A DNA stretch of 64,000 nt from Leifsonia shinshuensis (lineage in GTDB: Bacteria > Actinomycetota > Actinomycetes > Actinomycetales > Microbacteriaceae). Both the position numbers and the translations under genes were made by a program. Within the stretch, counting starts at the first letter, position 1; every line of letters begins with the position of its first letter. A model generated the notes under the pieces. That model saw only the letters and a program-made list of their open reading frames with translations, did no database searches and was not told the origin of the DNA. Positions 10,120-18,386 of the stretch are shown in pieces. The DNA lies in the NCBI RefSeq assembly GCF_014217625.1, contig NZ_CP043641.1:558001-622000 (forward strand), given 5' to 3'.

Positions 10120-10153
10120 AGGCACCACAGTAGAGGCAACCGGAGGGCTGTAC

Positions 10154-10166
10154 TAGCGTTCTCGTC
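10154..10166 (+). promoter_or_regulatory. -10 element of glgA, probable leaderless start
   Basis: TAGCGT lies seven bases before the glgA ATG with no ribosome binding site. It is inside the 47-base glgC/glgA divergent gap. Confidence 0.5.
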
Positions 10167-11354
10167 ATGCGCGTTGATCTTCTGACCAAGGAGTACCCGC
10201 CGGACATCTACGGCGGCGCGGGGGTGCACGTGACCGAGCTGGTGCGCGCGCTGAGGACCGACACGGAGGTGCTGGTCCGCTGCTTCGGCGAGCCGAGGGA
10301 CGAGGCGGACACCTTCGCGTACCGCGTCCCCGCGGAGCTCGCGGCGGCCAACGGATCGATCACCACGCTCGGGGTCGACCTCCAGATGGCGCAGGACTGC
10401 GGGGGAGCGGACGTCGTCCACTCGCACACCTGGTACGCCAACGCCGGCGGCCACCTGGCCAAGCTCCTGCACGGCGTCCCGCACGTCGTCACCGCGCACA
10501 GCCTGGAGCCGCTGCGGCCGTGGAAGGCCGAGCAGCTCGGCGGCGGCTACCGCGTCTCCAGCTGGATCGAGAAGACGGCGTTCGAAGCGGCCGACATGGT
10601 CATCGCCGTGAGCGACGGCATGCGCCGCGACATCCTCGCCTCGTACCCGGCTCTGGACCCGCAGAAGGTCACCGTCGTCTACAACGGCATCGACCTGGAG
10701 CGCTGGACCCCGCTGCACGACGCGGACACGGCGCGTGCGCTCGGCATCGACCCCGACCGCCCCGCCATCATCTTCGTCGGGCGGATCACCCGGCAGAAGG
10801 GCCTCCCGTACCTGCTGCGCGCCGCCCGGCTGCTGCCGCCGGAGGTGCAGGTCATCCTGTGCGCCGGTGCGCCGGACACGCCGGAGATCCTCGCCGAGGT
10901 CACCGGGCTGGTCGAGGGGCTGCAGGCCGAGCGCGACGGCGTCGTCTGGATCGACCGGCTGCTGCCGAACGACGAGCTGCGTGCGGCGCTGACGGCCTCC
11001 ACCGTCTTCGTCTGCCCGTCGATCTACGAGCCGCTCGGGATCGTGAACCTGGAGGCCATGGCCTGCGGGCTCCCGGTCGTCGGGACCGCGACCGGCGGGA
11101 TCCCGGAGGTCATCGTCGACGGCGTGACCGGCCGGCTGGTGCCGATCCAGCAGCTCCAGGACGGCACGGGGACGCCGACCGACCCGGAGACGTTCGTCCG
11201 CGACCTGGCGGCGGCGCTGACCGAGGTCGCCTCCGACCCGGAGCGCGCGGCCCGGATGGGCGCCGCGGGACGCGCACGCGCCGAGGCCGAGTTCAGCTGG
11301 ACGGCGATCGCGGAGCAGACCCGCGCCATCTACCGGTCCGTGACCTCCGCCTGA
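10167..11354 (+). CDS. glgA: Glycogen synthase, corynebacterial type (GT4; GlgA/GlgM)
   Basis: A 395-residue GT-B glycosyltransferase of the family annotated as corynebacterial glycogen synthase. The N-terminal KEYPPDIYGGAGVHV is its signature. The C-terminal half has the GT4 donor-site motif CPSIYEPLGIVNLEAMACG with the E-x7-E pair. In mycobacteria the homologue (GlgM) makes maltose-1-phosphate from ADP-glucose and glucose-1-phosphate; which activity applies here cannot be told by eye. Divergence from glgC supports ADP-glucose as donor. No glgE is in the window, though treS is 3 kb away. Confidence 0.9.
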   Translation: MRVDLLTKEYPPDIYGGAGVHVTELVRALRTDTEVLVRCFGEPRDEADTFAYRVPAELAAANGSITTLGVDLQMAQDCGGADVVHSHTWYANAGGHLAKLLHGVPHVVTAHSLEPLRPWKAEQLGGGYRVSSWIEKTAFEAADMVIAVSDGMRRDILASYPALDPQKVTVVYNGIDLERWTPLHDADTARALGIDPDRPAIIFVGRITRQKGLPYLLRAARLLPPEVQVILCAGAPDTPEILAEVTGLVEGLQAERDGVVWIDRLLPNDELRAALTASTVFVCPSIYEPLGIVNLEAMACGLPVVGTATGGIPEVIVDGVTGRLVPIQQLQDGTGTPTDPETFVRDLAAALTEVASDPERAARMGAAGRARAEAEFSWTAIAEQTRAIYRSVTSA

Positions 11355-11360
11355 CGCCGG

Positions 11361-11373
11361 TAGGCTAGAGCGC
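11361..11373 (+). promoter_or_regulatory. -10 element of ABC ATPase gene, probable leaderless start
   Basis: TAGGCT is followed by seven bases and the ATG, with no ribosome binding site. It lies in the 19-base gap after glgA. Confidence 0.55.
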
Positions 11374-12174
11374 ATGGCAGGCAGTGTTCTCCGACTTCAC
11401 GATGTGTCCGTAGTCCGGGACGGCAACCCCGTCCTCCAGAACGTGGACTGGACGGTGGAGCCGGACGAGCGCTGGGTCATCCTCGGCCCGAACGGCGCAG
11501 GCAAGACCACGATGCTGCAGATCGCCGCCGCGGCGATCCACCCGTCCTCGGGGGAGGCCGTGGTGCTCGGCGAGACCGTCGGCCAGAGCGACCTGTCCGA
11601 GCTGCGCCCGCTGCTCGGCTTCGCCTCGACCGCGCTGGCCCGGCGCATCCCGCGCACCGAGCGTGTGCTCGACGTGGTGATGACCGCGGCGTACGCCGTG
11701 ACCGGCCGCTGGAACGAGCTGTACGAGGACATCGACGAGCGCCGCGCCCGCCGCGTGCTCTCCGAGTGGCACCTCGACCACCTCGCCGAGCGCACCTTCG
11801 GCAGCCTGAGCGACGGCGAGCAGAAGCGCGTGCAGATCGCCCGCTCCGTGATGACCGACCCGGAGATCCTGCTGCTGGACGAGCCGGCCGCGAGCCTCGA
11901 CCTCGGCGGCCGCGAGGAGCTGGTGCAGCTCCTCGGCGGCTACGCCAGCGACCCGAAGTCCCCGGCGATCGTCATGGTCACGCACCACGTGGAGGAGATC
12001 CCGCTCGGCTTCAACCGCGCGCTCCTGCTGAAGGACGGCCGCGTCACCGCGCAGGGCCCGATCGGCGAGGTGCTCACGAGCGAGTCGCTCAGCGAGACCT
12101 TCGGCGTCGACGTGGAGCTCACCGAGACCGAGGGCCGCTTCACCGCCCGGGCGCGTCAGGCAACGAGCGACTGA
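11374..12174 (+). CDS. Orphan ABC transporter ATP-binding protein
   Basis: A 266-residue single ABC domain with Walker [10 protein letters not shown] at 38-46, a modified signature [14 protein letters not shown] (Asp in place of the first Gly of LSGGQ), Walker [13 protein letters not shown] and a switch His (MVTHHVEE). It resembles the ModF/iron-type ATPases that lack a dedicated permease. No permease or binding protein gene is adjacent, so the partner is unknown. The signature LSDGE is seen in that group and need not impair activity. It stands alone, between glgA and rpmE2. Confidence 0.85.
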   Translation: MAGSVLRLHDVSVVRDGNPVLQNVDWTVEPDERWVILGPNGAGKTTMLQIAAAAIHPSSGEAVVLGETVGQSDLSELRPLLGFASTALARRIPRTERVLDVVMTAAYAVTGRWNELYEDIDERRARRVLSEWHLDHLAERTFGSLSDGEQKRVQIARSVMTDPEILLLDEPAASLDLGGREELVQLLGGYASDPKSPAIVMVTHHVEEIPLGFNRALLLKDGRVTAQGPIGEVLTSESLSETFGVDVELTETEGRFTARARQATSD

Positions 12175-12183
12175 GGTATCTGC

Positions 12184-12189
12184 TAAACT
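12184..12189 (+). promoter_or_regulatory. Possible -10 element for rpmE2
   Basis: TAAACT lies about 120 bases upstream of the rpmE2 ATG, just after the ABC gene stop, implying a long leader. No good -35 is visible. The leader holds only a short CGCG...CGCG hairpin, and no zinc-regulator (Zur) palindrome was seen. Confidence 0.3.
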
Positions 12190-12308
12190 CGATAGCTGGT
12201 TCCCCGCACGATCCATCGATCTGGCAGGTGCGAACCGAAAAGCTTCCCGTCAACGCGCTTTCGCGCGCGGACACGACCGACCGAACACTACGCAACAAGG
12301 AAGTCCTC

Positions 12309-12560
12309 ATGAAGACTGGCATCCACCCCGACTACGCCCCAGTGGTTTTCCGCGACCTGGCCTCGGGTGCGACCTTCCTGACCCGCTCCACCGTGAGCAG
12401 CGACAAGACCATCGAGTGGGAGGACGGCAACACCTACCCGGTCATCGACGTCGAGATCTCCTCGGAGTCGCACCCGTTCTACACGGGCAAGCAGCGCATC
12501 CTCGACTCGGCCGGCCGTGTCGAGAAGTTCAACACGCGCTACAAGAACTTCGGCAAGTAA
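12309..12560 (+). CDS. rpmE2: 50S ribosomal protein L31 type B
   Basis: An 83-residue ribosomal protein L31 of the B (RpmE2) type. The sequence begins [16 protein letters not shown], contains [12 protein letters not shown], and ends in [14 protein letters not shown]. The CxxC zinc ligands of type A L31 are missing, so this form needs no zinc. An AAGGAA ribosome binding site lies before the ATG. Type B genes are often induced by zinc shortage in other bacteria, but no Zur site is visible here, so it may be the housekeeping copy. It is closed by a very strong hairpin. Confidence 0.96.
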   Translation: MKTGIHPDYAPVVFRDLASGATFLTRSTVSSDKTIEWEDGNTYPVIDVEISSESHPFYTGKQRILDSAGRVEKFNTRYKNFGK

Positions 12561-12562
12561 GC

Positions 12563-12608
12563 CGCACGCAGAAGGCCCCCGTCTTCCGACGGGGGCCTTC
12601 TGCGTGCG
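12563..12608. terminator. Bidirectional terminator between rpmE2 and DUF4190 gene
   Basis: A perfect 21-base-pair stem (12563-12583 with 12588-12608) and a TTCC loop, lying between convergent genes. On the plus strand it begins three bases after the rpmE2 stop, and on the minus strand it follows the DUF4190 gene. Confidence 0.85.
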
Positions 12609-12617
12609 CTCGGTCGC

Positions 12618-12944
12618 TCAGTAGGTCCGGTAGCCGTGCGAGGCAGCGATGGCGAAACCGACGATGACCAGGATGAAGACGAGGATGCCGATGGCCACCT
12701 CGACGAAGCCGATGATGACGGCGGCGAGGGCGAGGCCGCGGCCCTGCTCCCCGGTGCGCTTGATCTGGGAGAGGGCGACGAAGCCGAGGATGATTCCCAC
12801 GACGCTCACGAAGAACGCCAGGATGAACGCCACGATCGACATCGTGTTGTAGCCGGGCTGCGCCGGCGGCTGGTAGGCGCCGTACTGCGGTTGCTGTGGC
12901 TGCTGCGGCGGGAGGGGCTGCGGGTTCAGGTCGGAGTCACTCAT
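12618..12944 (-). CDS. DUF4190 domain-containing membrane protein
   Basis: A 108-residue protein with a Pro/Gln-rich cytosolic N-terminus (about 34 residues) and two hydrophobic segments at about 35-56 and 72-97, separated by a basic loop LSQIKRTGEQGRG. That loop with SIVAFILA is the DUF4190 pattern. The family is common in actinobacteria and has no established function. The ATG follows TAGTGT by seven bases with no ribosome binding site. Confidence 0.88.
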   Translation of the reverse strand: MSDSDLNPQPLPPQQPQQPQYGAYQPPAQPGYNTMSIVAFILAFFVSVVGIILGFVALSQIKRTGEQGRGLALAAVIIGFVEVAIGILVFILVIVGFAIAASHGYRTY

Positions 12945-12957
12945 GTGTGGAACACTA
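12945..12957 (-). promoter_or_regulatory. -10 element of DUF4190 gene, probable leaderless start
   Basis: On the minus strand TAGTGT is followed by seven bases and the ATG. There is no ribosome binding site. Confidence 0.5.
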
Positions 12958-13008
12958 GCGTCCTCCGCGCCGCCGCAGCAGCCCCCAACCCGTGGGGCGC
13001 GGGCGCCG

Positions 13009-13707
13009 TCAGGCGGGCCAGGCGTGCACCGGCCAGGCGCCGGACGCCGTGAACTCCGGGTCCCGGGCGCGACGCATGTACTCCTGGAAGTCGGCCGCCT
13101 GTTCGCGGCACCAGTCCACCTGCTTGGTGTGCAGCTCCAGGGCGCCCATGGCGAGCTCTTCGGCGTGACGCTGGGCGAGCGCCTGCGCCAGCCGGCCCGC
13201 GGCAATGGCGTCCGCGCCGGCGTCGTGTGCGGCGATCAGCTCGACGCCGTAGTGCGTCGCGGTGACCGTGAGCGTGCGCTTGCCGGGGCGGTAGCGGTCC
13301 ACCGCGCGGTCGATCACGAGCGGGTCGATGATCGGGCCGGGGGAGTGCAGCGGCTCGACGCCGTGGCGGCGCGCCTCCCGGTCGAGCAGCGTGAAGTCGT
13401 ACGGCGCGTTGTAGGCGACCACGGGGATGCCGCGGTCGAACAGGCGACGGAGCTGGTCGACGATCGCGTCGACGCCGGCCCCGGCGTCCATGCCTTTCTC
13501 GCGGGCGAGCTCGGTCGTGATGCCGTGGACGGCGGTGGCCTCGGCGGGGATCTCCACCTCGGGGTCGAGCAGCCAGTACCGGCCGTGCCGCACCTCGCCG
13601 TTCTCGCCGAGCAGCCCGACGTGGGCGGTGACGATCCGCGCCGATTCGACATCCACGCCCGTGGTCTCCAGATCGAAGACGCCGAGTTCGTGATGCCAGT
13701 TGCTCAT
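13009..13707 (-). CDS. 3'-5' exonuclease, DnaQ/DEDDh family
   Basis: A 232-residue exonuclease resembling the proofreading epsilon subunit but standing alone. Exo I is FDLETTG at residues 11-17 (Asp and Glu ligands), exo II is the YNAPYDFTLL segment, and exo III is AAHDAGADA with the DEDDh His and Asp. The C-terminal 60 residues are an extra helical part rich in Trp and Gln. It is probably cytosolic, with no partner gene nearby. The start is the first Met before SNWHHELGVFDLETTG, preceded by a TACGCT hexamer at six bases. Processing of DNA or RNA 3' ends cannot be distinguished. Confidence 0.9.
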   Translation of the reverse strand: MSNWHHELGVFDLETTGVDVESARIVTAHVGLLGENGEVRHGRYWLLDPEVEIPAEATAVHGITTELAREKGMDAGAGVDAIVDQLRRLFDRGIPVVAYNAPYDFTLLDREARRHGVEPLHSPGPIIDPLVIDRAVDRYRPGKRTLTVTATHYGVELIAAHDAGADAIAAGRLAQALAQRHAEELAMGALELHTKQVDWCREQAADFQEYMRRARDPEFTASGAWPVHAWPA

Positions 13708-13719
13708 GCAGCCAGCGTA
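13708..13719 (-). promoter_or_regulatory. -10 element of exonuclease gene, probable leaderless start
   Basis: On the minus strand TACGCT precedes the ATG by six bases, with no ribosome binding site. Confidence 0.5.
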
Positions 13720-13751
13720 GGAACGACCTCCGTCAGTCGCCGGATACACAC

Positions 13752-13812
13752 GCCGAGGGGCACGTAAACGCCCCCAAAACCGCGCCATAAGGGCGTTTAC
13801 GTGCCCTTCGGC
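13752..13812. repeat. Palindromic intergenic repeat, copy 1 (treS terminator)
   Basis: Arms of 22 bases (13752-13773 and 13791-13812; GCCGAGGGGCACGTAAACGC and on) pair with a single G-T step, around a 17-base loop containing CAAAACCGCG. It follows treS on the minus strand, so it can act as its terminator. The same arms and loop start recur at 30225-30283. Confidence 0.8.
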
Positions 13813-13820
13813 GGAGCCGA

Positions 13821-15530
13821 CTACGCCCGGCGCGGCTCGATGTGCAGCCAGTAGAAGTTCTGGGTGCCGAGCGTGAGGGTGAAGCGGCCGTCCTCCGCCA
13901 CGGTCGGGAACTCGGCGCCGCCGAACAGGTCGTACAGCGCGCTCCCGGCGAACTCGGGCGCCTCCAGCGTCACCGAGACCGGGTTGTGCGCGAACGAGAA
14001 CACGCACAGCACGTCCTCCGGCTGGTCTCCGAAGTGCGTGCCGCTGCCCGCGTAGCTGCGGACGAACGCGAGCACCGACTCGTGGTCCGTCGGGAGCACG
14101 CGCATGTCGCCGAGCCCGAACACCGGGTGCGCCTTGCGGATGTGGATGACGTTGCGGATCCAGTGCAGCAGCGAGCGCGACTGGGCGAGCTGCGCCTCCA
14201 CGTTCACCTGGTTGTAGTGGTAGACGAGCGACTGCACGACGGGCAGGAAGAGCTTGCCCGGGTCGGCCGTCGAGAAGCCGGCGTTGCGGTCCGGCGTCCA
14301 CTGCATCGGCGTGCGCGAGCTGTCGCGGTCGGGCAGCCAGATGTTGTCGCCCATCCCGATCTCGTCGCCGTAGTAGAGGAACGGGCTGCCCTCCAGCGAG
14401 AACAGCAGCGCGTGGGCGAGCTCCAGCTCGGCGCGCGAGTTGTCGAGCAGCGGGGCGAGTCGGCGACGGATGCCGATGTTGGCGCGCATCCGCGGGTCGT
14501 AGGCGTACCAGCCGTACATCGCCTGGCGGTACTCCTCGCTGACCATCTCGAGGGTGAGCTCGTCGTGGTTGCGCAGGAACACGCCCCACGCCGAGCCCTC
14601 CGGGACGTCGGTGGTCTCGGACAGCACCCGGATCAGCTCGGAGGCCTGCTGGCTGCGGAGGGCGTAGAAGATGCGCGGCATCACCGGGAAGTCGAACGCC
14701 ATGTGGCACTCCGGCTCATCCTCCGAGCCGAAGAACGCCGCCACCTCGCGCGGCCACTGGTTCGCCTCGGCGATCATCATGCGGCCCGGGTACTCGCGGT
14801 CGACCATCACCCGGAGCTTCTTGATGAACTCGTGCGTGGGCGGCTCGCCCTCGCCGTTGCCCTCGTCCGACTCGTAGAGGTAGGGGATGGCGTCGAGCCG
14901 GAAGCCGTCGACGCCCAGGTCGAGCCAGAACCGGACGACGTCGAACATCGCGTCGTGCACGGCCGGGTTCTCGAAGTTGAGGTCGGGCTGGTGCGAGAAG
15001 AACCGGTGGAAGTAGAACTGCCTGCGCGCCTCGTCGAACGCCCAGTTGGAGTCCTCAGTGTCCACGAAGATGATCCGGATGTCGGGCCACTTGTCGTCGG
15101 TGTCGTTCCAGACGTAGAAGTCGCCGAACGGCCCCTCCGGCTCGCTGCGCGACTGCTGGAACCACTCGTGCTGGTCAGAGGTGTGGTTCATCGGGAGGTC
15201 GATGATGATGCGCATGTTGCGCTCGTGCGCCTTGGTGACCAGGTCGCGGAACTCCTCGATCGTGCCGAACTCCGGCAGGATCGCCTTGAAGTCGGACACG
15301 TCGTAGCCGCCGTCGCGCAGCGGGGACTGGAAGAACGGCGGCAGCCAGAGCGCGTCGATCCCCAGCCACTGCAGGTAGTCGAGCTTGGAGGTCAGGCCCG
15401 CGATGTCGCCGGAGCCGTCGCCGTTGCTGTCCACGAAGGAGCGGACCATCACCTCGTAGAACACGGCGCGGCGGTACCACTGCGGATCGAGGGTGAGCCC
15501 GGGCAGCGTGATGGGCGCGGTGAAACTCAC
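13821..15530 (-). CDS. treS: Trehalose synthase (maltose alpha-D-glucosyltransferase)
   Basis: A 569-residue GH13 enzyme that interconverts maltose and trehalose in the cytosol. Conserved GH13 regions are visible: LPMNHTSDQHEWF, GVDGFRLDAIPYL with the nucleophilic Asp, MIAEANQWP with the acid/base Glu, and FLRNHDELTLE. The segment MQWTPDRNAGFS is typical of TreS. The length matches stand-alone TreS with no fused maltokinase. The GTG start has a strong AAGGAG four bases upstream. It may feed glycogen made by GlgC/GlgA at 9-11 kb. A LacI-type operator lies 67 bases upstream of the start. Confidence 0.93.
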   Translation of the reverse strand: MSFTAPITLPGLTLDPQWYRRAVFYEVMVRSFVDSNGDGSGDIAGLTSKLDYLQWLGIDALWLPPFFQSPLRDGGYDVSDFKAILPEFGTIEEFRDLVTKAHERNMRIIIDLPMNHTSDQHEWFQQSRSEPEGPFGDFYVWNDTDDKWPDIRIIFVDTEDSNWAFDEARRQFYFHRFFSHQPDLNFENPAVHDAMFDVVRFWLDLGVDGFRLDAIPYLYESDEGNGEGEPPTHEFIKKLRVMVDREYPGRMMIAEANQWPREVAAFFGSEDEPECHMAFDFPVMPRIFYALRSQQASELIRVLSETTDVPEGSAWGVFLRNHDELTLEMVSEEYRQAMYGWYAYDPRMRANIGIRRRLAPLLDNSRAELELAHALLFSLEGSPFLYYGDEIGMGDNIWLPDRDSSRTPMQWTPDRNAGFSTADPGKLFLPVVQSLVYHYNQVNVEAQLAQSRSLLHWIRNVIHIRKAHPVFGLGDMRVLPTDHESVLAFVRSYAGSGTHFGDQPEDVLCVFSFAHNPVSVTLEAPEFAGSALYDLFGGAEFPTVAEDGRFTLTLGTQNFYWLHIEPRRA

Positions 15531-15596
15531 GGTTCTCCTTCTCGAGCGGCCACGCCGTCGGGGCAGCATGCTCGGGTGTCGTGCACGGTGGGGTCA

Positions 15597-15610
15597 TGCA
15601 AGCGATTACA
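15597..15610. promoter_or_regulatory. LacI-family operator-like site between treS and hydrolase
   Basis: TGCAAGCGATTACA matches the TGNAANCGNTTNCA pattern of LacI/GalR-family operators and of the related Bacillus CRE site, with the central CG. It lies in the 175-base divergent gap, nearer treS, so carbohydrate-responsive repression of treS is likely. No LacI-type gene is in the window. Confidence 0.5.
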
Positions 15611-15691
15611 TCCAGAGAAGTCTAGGACCTGCGGGCGGTGGGCTGTCCAGTCCCGACCCGGCATTCACCCGGTTCCCGGAGCGACCCGGCC

Positions 15692-15705
15692 TAGACTGGA
15701 CGACG
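15692..15705 (+). promoter_or_regulatory. -10 element of hydrolase gene, probable leaderless start
   Basis: TAGACT is followed by eight bases and the ATG. There is no ribosome binding site. Confidence 0.5.
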
Positions 15706-16662
15706 ATGACCTCCTCGACACGGTACGCCGCCTCCCCGTACCGGGCCGCCGCCTCTCCGTACGCGGAGGCCCTGGGCCGGGTCCCGGTCCGCCGCGCCGA
15801 GCTCCCGCTGCTGGGCGGCCTGACGCGCTACTGGGACTACGGCGACGCGGACGCGGACACGACTCTGGTGCTCGTGCACGGCTTCCGCGGGGACCACCAC
15901 GGCCTCGAGCCGGTGGTCGCGCAACTCGGCGGCGGGCTCCGGCTGATCTCGCCCGACCTGCCGGGGTTCGGCGAGTCGACCCCGCTGACGGAGCGGGACC
16001 ACGACATCCCCGGCTACTCGGCGTGGCTGCGCGCGTTCGTCGCCGGCCTCGGCCTGCGCGGGCGGGTCGTCCTGCTCGGGCACTCGTTCGGCTCGATCGT
16101 GGTCTCCGCGACGCTGGTCGAGGATGCGGGGGAGCGTCCCGATGCTGTCGTGCTCGTGAACCCGATCGGCCAGCCGGCGCTCGCCGGTCCGCGCGGCGTC
16201 CTCACCCGGCTCGCGATCTTCTACTACTGGCTCGCGGCCGCGCTGCCGGAGCGCCTGGGCTTCGCCCTGCTGCGCAACCGGATCATCGTGCGCGTCATGA
16301 GCATCGCGATGGCCAAGACCCGCGACCGCTCGCTGCGCGCGTGGATCCACGGCCAGCACGACAGCTATTTCTCGGCGTTCAGCGACCGGCGCGTGGTGCT
16401 GCAGGCGTTCCGAGCCTCGGTCGCGCACGACGTCAGCGAGTACGCGGCGCGCGTCCCGGAGCCGACCCTCCTGGTCGCCGCCGTGAACGACGACATCACG
16501 CCCATCGCGGCCGAGCGGAGGCTGCGCGGGCTGTTCCCGGACGCGCGGCTGGTGGAGATCGCCGACGTCGGGCACCTCATCCACTACGAGAAGCCGGTGG
16601 AGGCCGCGCGGGCGATCGAGGAGTTCCTGGCGGAGCGCCCCGGCGAGGGAGGCCGCGCGTGA
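15706..16662 (+). CDS. Alpha/beta fold hydrolase
   Basis: A 318-residue alpha/beta hydrolase of unknown substrate. The oxyanion region is LVHGFRGDHHG at about 57, the nucleophile elbow is GHSFG with Ser127, an Asp lies in AAVNDDITP, and the His is in VGHLIHYEKP near the C-terminus. It has no signal peptide and is probably cytosolic. The first 30 residues are Ser/Tyr/Ala-rich. Its stop overlaps the GTG start of the glycosyltransferase gene by four bases, so the two are co-translated and may act on the same glycoconjugate or lipid. That link is inference. Confidence 0.88.
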   Translation: MTSSTRYAASPYRAAASPYAEALGRVPVRRAELPLLGGLTRYWDYGDADADTTLVLVHGFRGDHHGLEPVVAQLGGGLRLISPDLPGFGESTPLTERDHDIPGYSAWLRAFVAGLGLRGRVVLLGHSFGSIVVSATLVEDAGERPDAVVLVNPIGQPALAGPRGVLTRLAIFYYWLAAALPERLGFALLRNRIIVRVMSIAMAKTRDRSLRAWIHGQHDSYFSAFSDRRVVLQAFRASVAHDVSEYAARVPEPTLLVAAVNDDITPIAAERRLRGLFPDARLVEIADVGHLIHYEKPVEAARAIEEFLAERPGEGGRA

Positions 16663-17777
16663 GGATCGTCTTCGACTGCCGCTACACCCGCATCGGCCGG
16701 CACGACGGCATCAGCCGCTTCACCGCGGGTCTCGTCGGCGCGCTCGCCCAGCGGCACGCCGTCACCATGCTGATCAGCGACCACCGCCAGCTGGAGCTGC
16801 TGCCCGACCTGCCCTGGGAGCTCGCGCCGTCCCCGACCTCCGCGCTGGAGCCGCTGGTCGCCCGCCGGGTCAACAAGCTGAAGCCCGACGTCGTGTTCAC
16901 GCCGATGCAGACGATGGGGACCTTCGGCCGGCGCTACCGCCTGATCCTCACCGTGCACGACCTGATCTACTACCGGCACCCGACGCCGCCGCGCGACCTC
17001 CCGGGATTCGTGCGGGTGCTCTGGCGGCTCTACCACCTGGCCTGGTGGCCGCAGCGGATGCTGCTGAACCGGTCGGATGCGGTGGTGACGGTCTCCGAGA
17101 CGACCAAGGAGCTCATCGCCGAGCATCACCTCACCACGCGCCCGGTCTACGTCGTGCCGAACGCCGCGGACATGCCGGTCCTCCCGGAGCAGCGCCTGAC
17201 GCGCACAGCGCCGGAGGCCAAGATCCTGGTCTACATGGGCTCGTTCATGCCGTACAAGAACGTGGACACCCTGGTGCGGGCGGCCGCGCAGCTCCCCGAC
17301 TACCAGCTCCACCTGATGAGCCGGGTCAGCCCGGCAGAACGCGACCGGCTCGCGGCGCTGGCGCCCGGTGCCCGGCTCGTCTTCCACGACGGCGCGACGG
17401 ACGAGGACTACGCCGAGACGCTGGCGCGCGCGACCGCCCTCGTGACGGCGTCGCGCGACGAGGGCTTCGGCATCCCGCTGGTGGAGTCGATGACGCTCGG
17501 GACGCCGGTGGTCGTCAGCGACATCCCGATCTTCCGCGAGATCGGCGGCGAGGCGGCGCTTTACTTCCCGGCCGACGACGCCGACGTGCTCGCCGCGCGG
17601 GTGCGGCACCTGGAGCAGGACGGCGTGTGGGCGCAGCGGTCGGCCGCGTCGCGGCAGGAGGCCGGGCGCTTCACCTGGTCGGCGTCGGCCGACCACCTGC
17701 TGACCGTGCTGACCGCGACCGCGACCCGGGCGGCCCGGCGCGGCCGCCGCCGGGTTCAGAGCACCGACGCCGTGTAG
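16659..17777 (+). CDS. Glycosyltransferase family 4 protein
   Basis: A 372-residue GT-B glycosyltransferase, similar to mannosyltransferases of the WbaZ/RfaB type. The N-terminus is MRIVFDCRYTRIGRHDGISR, acceptor-side TVHDLIYYRHP is typical, and the donor-side motif SRDEGFGIPLVESMTLG contains the E-x7-E pair of GT4. It has no membrane segment. The GTG start overlaps the hydrolase stop (GTGA). The 3' end overlaps the convergent histidine phosphatase gene by 22 bases. The frame is open far upstream across treS, but that part is antisense noise. The sugar and acceptor are unknown. Confidence 0.88.
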   Translation: MRIVFDCRYTRIGRHDGISRFTAGLVGALAQRHAVTMLISDHRQLELLPDLPWELAPSPTSALEPLVARRVNKLKPDVVFTPMQTMGTFGRRYRLILTVHDLIYYRHPTPPRDLPGFVRVLWRLYHLAWWPQRMLLNRSDAVVTVSETTKELIAEHHLTTRPVYVVPNAADMPVLPEQRLTRTAPEAKILVYMGSFMPYKNVDTLVRAAAQLPDYQLHLMSRVSPAERDRLAALAPGARLVFHDGATDEDYAETLARATALVTASRDEGFGIPLVESMTLGTPVVVSDIPIFREIGGEAALYFPADDADVLAARVRHLEQDGVWAQRSAASRQEAGRFTWSASADHLLTVLTATATRAARRGRRRVQSTDAV

Positions 17778-18355
17778 AGGTCGCGGTCCTCCGGACCGAG
17801 GTTGAACCGGTCGAGGGTCAGCCGGCCGTCGTCGTAGCGGAACCGGTGCACCGAGCCGTTCGGGATGACCTCGCCCGGTCCCGGGAGCGCGTGGTCGGTG
17901 ACGTGCCGGACCAGGGAGCCGATGACGCCGCCGTGGCTGACCACGATGAGGTTCCGGCCGGGGTGGGCGTCGCCGAGCTCCAGCAGCGCCGGCAGGGCGC
18001 GCTCCACAACCTCCTCGCGGGTCTCGCGCCCGGGGACGGGGGTGCCCTCCGGCCAGCGCTCCAGGATCTCGGCGCCGGTCAGCCCCTCCGCCTCGCCGTA
18101 CTGCCGCTCGGCGACCGCCGGCAGCCTCCCCGGCTCGCCGAGCCCCAGGTGCCCGGCGATGATCCGCGCGGTGTCGAGCGCCCGGCTGAGCGGGCTCGCG
18201 AACACGGCGTCGAAGCGGCCTCCCGCCAGCGCCCGGCCCGTCGCGTCGGCCTGCGCGCGCCCCGTGCTGTTGAGCGGGATGTCGCTGGAGCCCTGGATGC
18301 GCTTGGCCAGGTTCCAGTCGGTCTGGCCGTGCCGAACGAGGGAGATGAAGGTCAC
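17756..18355 (-). CDS. Histidine phosphatase family protein
   Basis: A 199-residue phosphoglycerate mutase-like phosphatase. The catalytic motif is LVRHGQTDWN with His9, followed by SPLSRALDTA and the second histidine in VVSHGGVIG. The length fits cofactor-independent small phosphatases of this superfamily rather than glycolytic mutase. The start is GTG at 18353-18355, with AAAGGA upstream lying inside a hairpin. It is encoded after the sirtuin on the same strand, 31 bases away. The substrate is unknown. Confidence 0.88.
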   Translation of the reverse strand: MTFISLVRHGQTDWNLAKRIQGSSDIPLNSTGRAQADATGRALAGGRFDAVFASPLSRALDTARIIAGHLGLGEPGRLPAVAERQYGEAEGLTGAEILERWPEGTPVPGRETREEVVERALPALLELGDAHPGRNLIVVSHGGVIGSLVRHVTDHALPGPGEVIPNGSVHRFRYDDGRLTLDRFNLGPEDRDLYTASVL

Positions 18356-18380
18356 GCGCGTCCTTTCGTCGAGGACGCGC
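18356..18380 (-). promoter_or_regulatory. Hairpin covering the phosphatase ribosome binding site
   Basis: A nine-base-pair stem GCGCGTCCT/AGGACGCGC with a seven-base loop lies immediately before the GTG. The AAAGGA ribosome binding site is partly in the stem, so the hairpin could limit translation, or end transcription from the sirtuin gene. Confidence 0.4.
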
Positions 18381-18386
18381 GGCGGG

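Noticed and set aside
12175..12308. Zur box or riboswitch in the rpmE2 leader
   Set aside because: No AT-rich zinc-regulator palindrome is visible, and the only structure is a short CGCG hairpin.
13842..16658. Long upstream extension of the glycosyltransferase frame across treS
   Set aside because: The extension is antisense to treS and in another frame of the hydrolase gene, and its composition is that of shadow translation. A GTG start with a four-base overlap explains the real gene.
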